Below, one piece after another: positions 44,109 through 49,764 of a stretch of DNA of 49,764 nt. The position numbers and the translations under genes were made by a program. The notes beneath the pieces were generated by a model, which saw nothing but the letters and a program-made list of their open reading frames with translations, was not told the origin of the DNA and ran no database searches. Every line of letters starts with the position of its first letter. Positions within the stretch are counted from its first letter, which is position 1. Source of the DNA: an uncultured Oscillospiraceae bacterium. GTDB taxonomy: Bacteria > Bacillota > Clostridia > Oscillospirales > Oscillospiraceae. The DNA lies in contig CAKUED010000021.1 in NCBI GenBank assembly GCA_934646005.1, positions 1 through 49,764 on the forward strand. The letters run 5' to 3'.

Positions 44109-44128
44109 CTGCAATTTTCCGAGTTTGT

Positions 44129-44154
44129 GTAGGGGCGGACGCCTCTGTCCGCCC
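44129..44154 (+). repeat. GTAG-headed hairpin repeat, unit A
   Basis: GTAG, then GGGCGGAC, a GCCTCT loop and GTCCGCCC. The same 26 bases recur exactly at 49483-49508 on the other strand, and with a changed loop at 49322. Confidence 0.85.
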
Positions 44155-44214
44155 AGCGGTACAACACCGCAAATCCGCACGCACCGATGCGAACACGCGC
44201 GCACCCGTAGGGGC

Positions 44215-44249
44215 GTTGTGCGTGGTCGCCGATGGTTTGTGCAATTTTG
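44215..44249 (+). repeat. 35-bp direct repeat, copy 1
   Basis: Starts GTTGTGCGTGGTCGCCGATG and ends GTGCAATTTTG. It matches 49514-49548 with a single T-to-C change. It is part of a longer degenerate composite repeat in this 338-base gap, which holds no gene apart from the promoter at 44374. Confidence 0.85.
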
Positions 44250-44264
44250 CGGTTGCATCCTGCC

Positions 44265-44290
44265 GGGTCGATGTGGGCATCGACCCCTAC
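44265..44290 (-). repeat. GTAG-headed hairpin repeat, unit B
   Basis: On the minus strand, GTAG followed by GGGTCGATG, loop CCCA and CATCGACCC. Same architecture as unit A but with a different stem. A head-only fragment (GTAGGGGCG) lies at 44207. Confidence 0.75.
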
Positions 44291-44373
44291 GGACATTTTA
44301 CGGGGTCGCCGTAAATCGTGCGATGCTGCGGGTGCGTGCCGCATAGCTGCAAGATTTTCTCCGGGAAAGCATC

Positions 44374-44402
44374 TTGACATCTGCGTGAAAAGCGGCTACT
44401 AT
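44374..44402 (+). promoter_or_regulatory. Promoter of the PanE-like gene
   Basis: Perfect TTGACA (44374-44379), 17 bases, TACTAT (44397-44402), 44 bases before the GTG start. Confidence 0.75.
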
Positions 44403-44446
44403 CTTGGTTAGAGCTATTTAACACTGCTTGAAAGGAAGCGGTTCTG

Positions 44447-45376
44447 GTGAGGATTTTGGTATTTGGCGCCGGCGTGCTTGGGTGCAATCTGGCACGGAAT
44501 TTTTATCGCGCGGGGAAGGACGTGACGCTGCTCGCGCGCGGCGCCTGGGCGGAGGAAATTCGGAAAAACGGTCTGCGGATCAAGGATAAATTCTCGCCCC
44601 GCGTGTCGGTCAGCCGCATCCCGGTCGTGACGGAGCTGAAGGCGGAGGATCGCTACGACGTCATTTTCGTCGTTGTCCGCTGCACGCAGCTGGAAACGGT
44701 GCTGGACACGCTGCGCGCGAATCCGACGAAAAATATCGTTTTTGTCGGCAACAACGCCCGCGCGGAGGAAACGGCGGCGCAGCTCCCGGAGAAAAATGTA
44801 CTGTTCGCCTTTGCACTCTCGGCGGGTCACCGCGAGAAGGACCGCGTCGCGTCCATCGACCTCAAAAAGATCACCATCGGGCAGCTCGCAGGCGCGCCGT
44901 CCAACGAGAAGCTGATCGGCGAGATTTTCAGCGGCACGAAATACAAGGTCGTCTACGAGCCGAACATGGGCGACTATCTGCTCTGCCACGCGGCGTTCGT
45001 CATCCCGGCGGCGTTCGCCTGCTACAAGACGGACGGCGACCTCAAAAAGCTCAAAAAGAACGACGCGTACCTTCAGCGTATGATCGACGCGAATCTGGAC
45101 GGCTACCGCGCCATCCGAAACGCCGGGCACACGATCCTGCCGAAGGACGACACCGAGTTTGAAAGCCCCGCGTACCGCAAGACGTGCTTCCGCTTCTTTA
45201 AGCTCATGTGCGCGACCAGCCTCGGCAAAATATGCGCCTCCGATCGCGCGATGAACGCCATCGGCGAGATGAGCGCACTGAACCGCGATCTGAAATGCTT
45301 TTTTGACGAGCACGGCGCGCCGTATCCGGCGTGGCAGGAGTTGGAACAGGACACCGGCAAGTATTTGCAGGAGTAA
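44447..45376 (+). CDS. ApbA/PanE-family ketopantoate reductase-like protein
   Basis: NADPH-dependent 2-oxo acid reductase fold, 309 residues. The N-terminal Rossmann motif is FGAGVLGCNLA (6-16), followed by LLAR, and VRCTQLETVLDTL fits the family. The C-terminal half is divergent and lacks the clear KxxxNxxxN-like pattern of true PanE, so a role in pantothenate synthesis is doubtful. The start is GTG at 44447 with AAAGGAAG eight bases before. It stands alone with its own promoter, facing ychF. Confidence 0.8.
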   Translation: MRILVFGAGVLGCNLARNFYRAGKDVTLLARGAWAEEIRKNGLRIKDKFSPRVSVSRIPVVTELKAEDRYDVIFVVVRCTQLETVLDTLRANPTKNIVFVGNNARAEETAAQLPEKNVLFAFALSAGHREKDRVASIDLKKITIGQLAGAPSNEKLIGEIFSGTKYKVVYEPNMGDYLLCHAAFVIPAAFACYKTDGDLKKLKKNDAYLQRMIDANLDGYRAIRNAGHTILPKDDTEFESPAYRKTCFRFFKLMCATSLGKICASDRAMNAIGEMSALNRDLKCFFDEHGAPYPAWQELEQDTGKYLQE

Positions 45377-45379
45377 AAT

Positions 45380-45412
45380 ACCCCCCGACCTGTGAACAGG
45401 TCGGGGGGTTTG
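45380..45412. terminator. Bidirectional terminator between PanE-like gene and ychF
   Basis: ACCCCCCGACCTG and its exact complement around TGAA (45380-45409). T-rich bases follow on both strands (TTTGCCTT plus, TATTTT minus), so it ends both convergent genes. Confidence 0.85.
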
Positions 45413-45414
45413 CC

Positions 45415-46512
45415 TTAGACGTTAAACAGGAAGTTTACTACGTCGCCGTCGTGCATGACGTACTCCTTGCCCTCGCTGCGCAGCAGACCCTTTGCTTTGG
45501 CGTTTGCCAGCGTGCCGCAGGCTTTGAGATCGTCAAAGGCGATGACCTCCGCGCGGATGAAGCCGCGCTCAAAGTCGGAGTGGATCTTGCCCGCCGCCTG
45601 CGGGGCTTTCGTCCCCTTTTTGATCGTCCAGGCGCGGCATTCGTCGCTGCCGGCGGTGAGGAACGAGATGAGCCCTAACAGCGCGTAGCTGCGCTGGATG
45701 AGGTTGTCAAGCCCGGACTGCTTCAGCCCCAGCTCTTCCATGAACATCGCCTTTTCGTCCGGGTCGTCCAGCTCGGCGATGTCGGCTTCGAGCTTCGCGC
45801 AGATGGGCAGCAGCTCGCTGCCCTCGCTCTCGGCGAGCTTGGCGACCTGCGCAAAATAGGGGTTGCCGGTCGGGTCGCCGACGTCGGATTCCGAGAGGTT
45901 CGCGGCGTAGATCGTCTTTTTGAGCGTGAGCAGGTCGCTCGACGCCACCAGCTCCGCCTCAACCTCCAGACCGTCCCAGGTGCGGGCGAGATTGCCGTCG
46001 TTCATATACGCGCGCAGGGCGGTAAAAACCTCTGCTTCGTGGTTAAAGCGCTTGTCACCGCCCTTTGCCATCTTCTGCGCCTTGTCGATGCGGCGGTCGA
46101 TCATTTCAAGGTCCGCCATGATGAGCTCGGTGTTGATGATGTCAATATCGCGCAGCGGGTCGGTCGAGCCCTCCACATGGGTAACGTTCGCGTCGTCAAA
46201 GCAGCGCACGACGTGCACGATGGCGTCACACCCGCGGATATTGGCGAGGAACTTGTTGCCCAGACCCTCGCCCTTGGACGCGCCCTTGACAAGACCCGCA
46301 ATATCGACAAATTCGATGACGGCGGGGGTGAATTTTTTCGGCTGATGCTGGTCGCGCAGCCACTCCAGCCGCGCATCCGGCACGCTCACCACGCCCACGT
46401 TCGGGTCAATGGTGCAGAACGCGTAGTTGTCAGCGGCAACGCCCGCGTTGGTGATGGCGTTAAAAAGTGTAGACTTTCCAACATTCGGAAGCCCGACGAT
46501 ACCAAGTTTCAT
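45415..46512 (-). CDS. ychF: Redox-regulated ATPase/GTPase YchF
   Basis: Obg-related nucleotide hydrolase (OLA1/YchF), 365 residues, binding ATP and the ribosome. The P loop is GLPNVGKST (7-15), the G3 is [17 protein letters not shown] and the C-terminal TGS domain includes [20 protein letters not shown] and the YVMHDGDVV end. The ATG at 46512 has AAGGAG upstream; the frame's upstream extension is not conserved. Confidence 0.96.
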   Translation of the reverse strand: MKLGIVGLPNVGKSTLFNAITNAGVAADNYAFCTIDPNVGVVSVPDARLEWLRDQHQPKKFTPAVIEFVDIAGLVKGASKGEGLGNKFLANIRGCDAIVHVVRCFDDANVTHVEGSTDPLRDIDIINTELIMADLEMIDRRIDKAQKMAKGGDKRFNHEAEVFTALRAYMNDGNLARTWDGLEVEAELVASSDLLTLKKTIYAANLSESDVGDPTGNPYFAQVAKLAESEGSELLPICAKLEADIAELDDPDEKAMFMEELGLKQSGLDNLIQRSYALLGLISFLTAGSDECRAWTIKKGTKAPQAAGKIHSDFERGFIRAEVIAFDDLKACGTLANAKAKGLLRSEGKEYVMHDGDVVNFLFNV

Positions 46513-46551
46513 GGATATTCCATCTCCTTGAAATTCAAAACAGTTTTCATC

Positions 46552-46580
46552 ATTATAACAGATGCCGCCTGTTCTCACAA
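46552..46580 (-). promoter_or_regulatory. Promoter of ychF
   Basis: On the minus strand, TTGTGA (46575-46580), 17 bases, TATAAT (46552-46557), about 40 bases before the start. Confidence 0.65.
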
Positions 46581-46607
46581 GTCATTATTTCTGAAATTCC
46601 GCGCGGG

Positions 46608-46636
46608 TTGCGCTTTTGGGGGATTTGTGGTACGAT
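46608..46636 (+). promoter_or_regulatory. Promoter of the TetR-like gene
   Basis: TTGCGC (46608-46613), 17 bases, TACGAT (46631-46636), 33 bases before the start. Back-to-back with the ychF promoter. Confidence 0.55.
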
Positions 46637-46669
46637 TGAGGGGAGAACAGCAGTTGGAGGTACGCGAAT

Positions 46670-47251
46670 ATGTCACAGGTCACGAAGCGGGCGCTGGAGG
46701 CGTCTTTGAAAAACCTGCTGCTGCAAAAGCCGCTGAACAAGATCACCATCGCGGACATCGCTGACGACTGCGGCATCAACCGCATGACGTTTTACTATCA
46801 CTTTAAGGACATCTACGACCTCGTGGAGTGGTGCTGCGAGGAGGATGCCAGCCGCGCGTTGGCGGGCAAAAAGACCTATGAGACGTGGCAGCAGGGGCTG
46901 CTGCAAATTTTTGAGGCGGTGCTCGATAACAAGCCCTTTATCCTGAACGTCTACCGCTCGGTCAGCCGCGAGCAGGTGGAGAGCTATCTCTACCGCCTGA
47001 CCTACGACCTTCTGGAGGGCGTGGTGGAGGAGCAGGCGCAGGGCATGAGCGTGCGCCCGGAGGACAAGGCGTTTATCGCAACGCTCTATAAGTATATGTT
47101 TGTCGGGCTGATGCTGGACTGGATCAAATCCGATATGAAGGGCGACCCCAAGCTCATCGTGGACCGGCTCGATCAGGTGATCCACGGCAGTGTGGACGCC
47201 GCGCTCGAGCGCCTGCGCACTGACAAGCCTTTATCAAATCCGCCGGAATGA
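46670..47251 (+). CDS. TetR-family transcriptional regulator
   Basis: DNA-binding regulator of 193 residues. The N-terminal helix-turn-helix is clear (LEASLKNLLLQKPLNKITIA, then CGINRMTFYYHFKDIYDLVEW). The C-terminal half looks like the DhaS-type TetR_C_8 domain. TTGGAGG upstream. It is the gene before oleate hydratase on the same strand, with a terminator between, so it may regulate it in response to fatty acids, as related TetR proteins do. The effector is inferred. Confidence 0.88.
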   Translation: MSQVTKRALEASLKNLLLQKPLNKITIADIADDCGINRMTFYYHFKDIYDLVEWCCEEDASRALAGKKTYETWQQGLLQIFEAVLDNKPFILNVYRSVSREQVESYLYRLTYDLLEGVVEEQAQGMSVRPEDKAFIATLYKYMFVGLMLDWIKSDMKGDPKLIVDRLDQVIHGSVDAALERLRTDKPLSNPPE

Positions 47252-47271
47252 TAAAAAACTTTACACATCGC

Positions 47272-47307
47272 CCGCCCGTGATAAAAAATTTATCGCGGGC
47301 GGTTTTC
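47272..47307 (+). terminator. Terminator between tetR-like gene and oleate hydratase
   Basis: A 14-base stem (CCGCCCGTGATAAA with 47289-47302, one wobble) followed by TTTTCTG. It implies a separate promoter for the next gene; none was clear in 47308-47395. Confidence 0.8.
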
Positions 47308-47395
47308 TGTATATGGCGCAAAATGGGGAAGAGTAGTATCGTATGGGCAAGAAGAAAAAACACACTGCTTTTGAATTTGGATGGAGGTATTCTGT

Positions 47396-49174
47396 ATGTA
47401 TTATTCCAGCGGTAACTATGAAGCGTTCGCACGTCCGAAAAAGCCGGCAGGCGTGGACGGCAAATCCGCCTATATCGTCGGCAGCGGTCTTGCCGCGCTG
47501 ACGGCGGCGTGCTATCTGGTGCGCGACGGACAGATGAAGGGCGAGCGCGTGCATATTCTGGAAAAGGGCGAGCTGCCCGGCGGCGCGTGCGACGGCTACA
47601 AGTTTGAAAATCTGGGCTATGTGATGCGCGGCGGGCGCGAGATGGACAACCATTTCGAGGTCATGTGGGATCTGTTCCGCTCCATCCCGTCCATCGAGAC
47701 CGAGGGCGTGAGCGTGCTGGACGAGTATTACTGGCTCAACAAGGAAGACCCGAACTACTCCCTCTGCCGCGCGACCGTGAACCGCGGGCAGGATGCGCAC
47801 ACCGACGGCAAGTTCGACATCTCCGACAAGGGTGCGATGGAGATCATGAAGCTCTTCTTCACGCCGAATGAAGAACTTCAGGACAAGAAGATCACCGATT
47901 TCTTTGACGATGAGGTCCTGAACTCGAACTTCTGGCTGTACTGGCGCACGATGTTCGCCTTTGAAAACTGGCACAGCGCGCTGGAGATGAAGCTGTATAT
48001 CCAGCGCTATATCCACCACATCGGCGGTCTGCCCGATTTCAAGGCGCTGCGCTTTACGAAGTACAACCAGTATGAGTCCATGATCCTGCCGATGGTCAAG
48101 TATCTGGAGAGCCACAAGGTGCAGTTCCACTACGGCGTGCAGGTCGTAAACGTCGAATTTGACTGCCATGATCCGGCGCGCAAGCTCGCCAAGCGCATCG
48201 ACATCGTGCTGGACGGCAAGGACGATCATATCGACCTGACGGAGAACGATCTGGTGTTCATCACGAACGGCGGCTGCGTCGAAAATTCGTCCATGGGCAG
48301 CCAGAATACGCCCGCCGCGTTTAACACCGAGCTGAAGCCCGGCGGCGGCTGGGATATGTGGCGCAAGATCGCCGCGCAGGACGCCTCGTTCGGTCATCCC
48401 GACAAGTTCTGCCACGACCCCGAGCAGACGAACTGGATGAGCGCGACCGTAGAGACGCTTGACCAGAAGATCATCCCGTATATCAAGAACATCTGCAAGC
48501 GCGATCCGTTTACCGGCAAGGTCGTGACCGGCGGTATCGTGACGGTAAAGGATTCCTCGTGGCTCATGAGCTGGACCATCAACCGTCAGCCGCAGTTCCG
48601 CACGCAGCCGAAGGATCACTGCCTGGTGTGGGTGTATTCGCTGTTCACCGACAAGCCGGGCGATTATGTGAAGAAACCGATGCGCGCGTGCACCGGCAAG
48701 GAGATTTGCATGGAGTGGCTGTATCACATCGGCGTGCCGGAGGATCAGATCGAAGAGCTGGCGGCGAACAGCGCCAACACCGTGCCGGTCATGATGCCGT
48801 ATATCGACGCGTTCTTCATGCCGCGCGCCTACGGCGACCGCCCGAAGGTCGTGCCTGACGGCTCTGTGAACTTCGCATTCCTCGGTCAGTTCGCCGAGAC
48901 CCCGCGCGACACCATCTTCACCACCGAATATTCCATGCGTACCGGCATGGAGTCGGTGTACACGCTGCTGAACATCGACCGCGGCGTGCCGGAGGTCTGG
49001 GGCAGCGTATACGACGTGCGCGACCTGCTGAACGCGACCGTGAAGCTGCGCGACGGCAAGCCCATCACCGACATGAAGCTGAACCTCGCCGAAAAGGTCG
49101 TGCTCAAAAAAGCGTTGGAGAAGATCGAGCATACCGATCTTGAGAAGCTGCTGAAAGAATATCATGTGATCTGA
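47396..49174 (+). CDS. ohyA: Oleate hydratase (myosin-cross-reactive antigen family)
   Basis: FAD-binding enzyme adding water to cis-9 double bonds of unsaturated fatty acids, e.g. oleate to 10-hydroxystearate, a detoxifying step in gut bacteria. Length 592. The FAD motif IVGSGLAAL begins at 27. RGGREMDNHFE carries Glu82, the position of the catalytic Glu in staphylococcal OhyA. The rest (VFITNGGCVENSSMGSQ, SWLMSWTINRQPQFRTQP, FLGQFAETPRDTIFTTEYS) is highly typical. The ATG at 47396 follows GGAGGT; an in-frame start at 47381 would overlap that site. Confidence 0.96.
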   Translation: MYYSSGNYEAFARPKKPAGVDGKSAYIVGSGLAALTAACYLVRDGQMKGERVHILEKGELPGGACDGYKFENLGYVMRGGREMDNHFEVMWDLFRSIPSIETEGVSVLDEYYWLNKEDPNYSLCRATVNRGQDAHTDGKFDISDKGAMEIMKLFFTPNEELQDKKITDFFDDEVLNSNFWLYWRTMFAFENWHSALEMKLYIQRYIHHIGGLPDFKALRFTKYNQYESMILPMVKYLESHKVQFHYGVQVVNVEFDCHDPARKLAKRIDIVLDGKDDHIDLTENDLVFITNGGCVENSSMGSQNTPAAFNTELKPGGGWDMWRKIAAQDASFGHPDKFCHDPEQTNWMSATVETLDQKIIPYIKNICKRDPFTGKVVTGGIVTVKDSSWLMSWTINRQPQFRTQPKDHCLVWVYSLFTDKPGDYVKKPMRACTGKEICMEWLYHIGVPEDQIEELAANSANTVPVMMPYIDAFFMPRAYGDRPKVVPDGSVNFAFLGQFAETPRDTIFTTEYSMRTGMESVYTLLNIDRGVPEVWGSVYDVRDLLNATVKLRDGKPITDMKLNLAEKVVLKKALEKIEHTDLEKLLKEYHVI

Positions 49175-49181
49175 AAATGTG

Positions 49182-49215
49182 CCCCGGCAGGATACCATCC
49201 TGCCGGGGTATTTGT
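49182..49215 (+). terminator. Terminator of oleate hydratase
   Basis: A 12-base perfect stem (CCCCGGCAGGAT with 49197-49208), loop ACC, then TATTTGTTT. Confidence 0.88.
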
Positions 49216-49244
49216 TTCTGTGCTGTTTCACAGTCCGTCGTAAC

Positions 49245-49270
49245 GTAGGGGAGGGGCTTGCCCCTCCCGC
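49245..49270 (+). repeat. GTAG-headed hairpin repeat, unit C
   Basis: GTAG, GGGAGGGG, CTTG, CCCCTCCC. It begins a roughly 345-base gene-free repeat region (49245-49589). Confidence 0.75.
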
Positions 49271-49321
49271 GCGGTATAACGTGGCAAATTTGTGTGCGCC
49301 AATGCAGAACGGTATGCACCC

Positions 49322-49347
49322 GTAGGGGCGGACGACCCTGTCCGCCC
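49322..49347 (+). repeat. GTAG-headed hairpin repeat, unit D
   Basis: GTAG, GGGCGGAC, GACCCT, GTCCGCCC: same stem as unit A, loop changed. The roughly 55 bases before it align degenerately with those after unit A at 44155-44206. Confidence 0.85.
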
Positions 49348-49482
49348 GGCGGTGCGTACCATCAAAAACGAATGCACCCCGGCGAATCCGTAAAATGTTT
49401 GTTGGGGTCGATGCCGCGCTCTCCCCGCACAATGCACGTCCGTTTTTTACGAAACGCCGCGACAAATTTGTCATTGCCCATC

Positions 49483-49508
49483 GGGCGGACAGAGGCGTCC
49501 GCCCCTAC
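49483..49508 (-). repeat. GTAG-headed hairpin repeat, unit E
   Basis: Exact inverted copy of unit A (44129-44154), 26 of 26 bases. Confidence 0.9.
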
Positions 49509-49513
49509 AGGAC

Positions 49514-49548
49514 GTTGTGCGTGGTCGCCGATGGTTCGTGCAATTTTG
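49514..49548 (+). repeat. 35-bp direct repeat, copy 2
   Basis: Matches 44215-44249 with one change. It follows unit E directly. Confidence 0.85.
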
Positions 49549-49564
49549 ATGGTGCACCTTGCGC

Positions 49565-49589
49565 GGGCGGGGTAGAATCCCGCCCCTAC
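49565..49589 (-). repeat. GTAG-headed hairpin repeat, unit F
   Basis: On the minus strand, GTAG, GGGCGGGAT, TCTA, CCCCGCCC, an imperfect stem. After it, 49590-49764 shows only a small hairpin (GTCAGC TTC GCTGAC at 49663-49677) and no gene. Confidence 0.7.
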
Positions 49590-49764
49590 GCAAATTTCAT
49601 GGATTCTACGAGGCTGCCGAAGGTGCGTACAAATTTGTGAGTGCTTGCTGCGCAATCCCTCAGTCAGCTTCGCTGACAGCTCTCCCAAGGATGCGAATCA
49701 ATAGTAGAAAGCGAAAAAAGATGACAAAAGGCGCAAGAAGTGAGATAGTTAGGTGTGAAAAAAC

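Noticed and set aside
40866..44258. 1130-codon open frame on the minus strand
   Set aside because: It lies opposite prkC and rsgA, which are unmistakable. The frame is open because GC-rich codons rarely create stops on the other strand. The product is Arg/His/Ala-rich with no recognisable domain.
44109..44446. Small coding genes in the repeat-rich gap
   Set aside because: The open frames are translations of hairpin repeats and lack ribosome sites or similarity.
47261..49474. 737-codon open frame on the minus strand
   Set aside because: Antisense of oleate hydratase and its repeat-rich flank; no domain, biased composition.
49245..49589. Possible CRISPR array
   Set aside because: Repeats differ in stem, orientation and spacing, spacers are not of equal length, and no cas gene is present.

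Overview
The window is about 49.8 kb of GC-rich, gene-dense DNA from a Gram-positive bacterium. PolC-type DNA polymerase III, CdaA/CdaR, RemA, a PASTA kinase and the frr-uppS-cdsA-dxr-rseP-ispG-polC order point to Clostridia. The high GC content together with hairpin repeats of the type seen in intergenic DNA of gut Oscillospirales suggests that order (an inference, not a placement). No tRNA, rRNA, CRISPR array, prophage or transposase was seen.

Layout. (1) 1-677: 5' part of glnS on the minus strand. (2) 906-11432: a housekeeping run for UMP kinase, ribosome recycling, undecaprenyl-PP and CDP-DAG synthesis, two MEP-pathway isoprenoid enzymes, the RseP protease and PolC. (3) About 11632-26149: an accessory carbohydrate island. 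It holds an RbsABC-like importer (lipoprotein, two permeases, double ATPase), a LacI-type regulator, a shikimate-dehydrogenase-like protein, a nitroreductase, two zinc MDR dehydrogenases, an RpiB/LacAB-like isomerase, a phosphotriesterase-fold lactonase-like protein, a split transketolase and an iron alcohol dehydrogenase. It contains no sugar kinase and no aldolase. (4) 26165-28251: an NhaC-family transporter behind its own promoter and lysine riboswitch, so probably a lysine importer. (5) 28335-29686: a DUF3343 (Se/S-carrier-like) and cysteine-desulfurase-like pair. (6) 29797-44078: a long housekeeping run with cdaA-cdaR, yicC, remA, gmk, rpoZ, priA, def, fmt, rsmB, rlmN, stp, prkC and rsgA. 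(7) 44447-49174: a PanE-like reductase, ychF, a TetR regulator and oleate hydratase, flanked by two intergenic regions full of GTAG-headed hairpin repeats.

How the parts work together. The housekeeping runs are translationally coupled (many ATGA overlaps) and join translation maturation, lipid-carrier synthesis and signalling (c-di-AMP, Ser/Thr phosphorylation). The island looks like a self-contained route for an imported sugar, polyol or sugar acid: ABC uptake, several oxidations, lactone opening, isomerisation and a transketolase exit into central metabolism. Three cre/LacI-like operators (two before the importer, one before the transketolase genes) tie its two halves together. The substrate cannot be read from the sequence. 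Key active-site changes in the RpiB-like and AroE-like proteins suggest it is not a standard pentose or shikimate, and this makes the island the best candidate for a new pathway.
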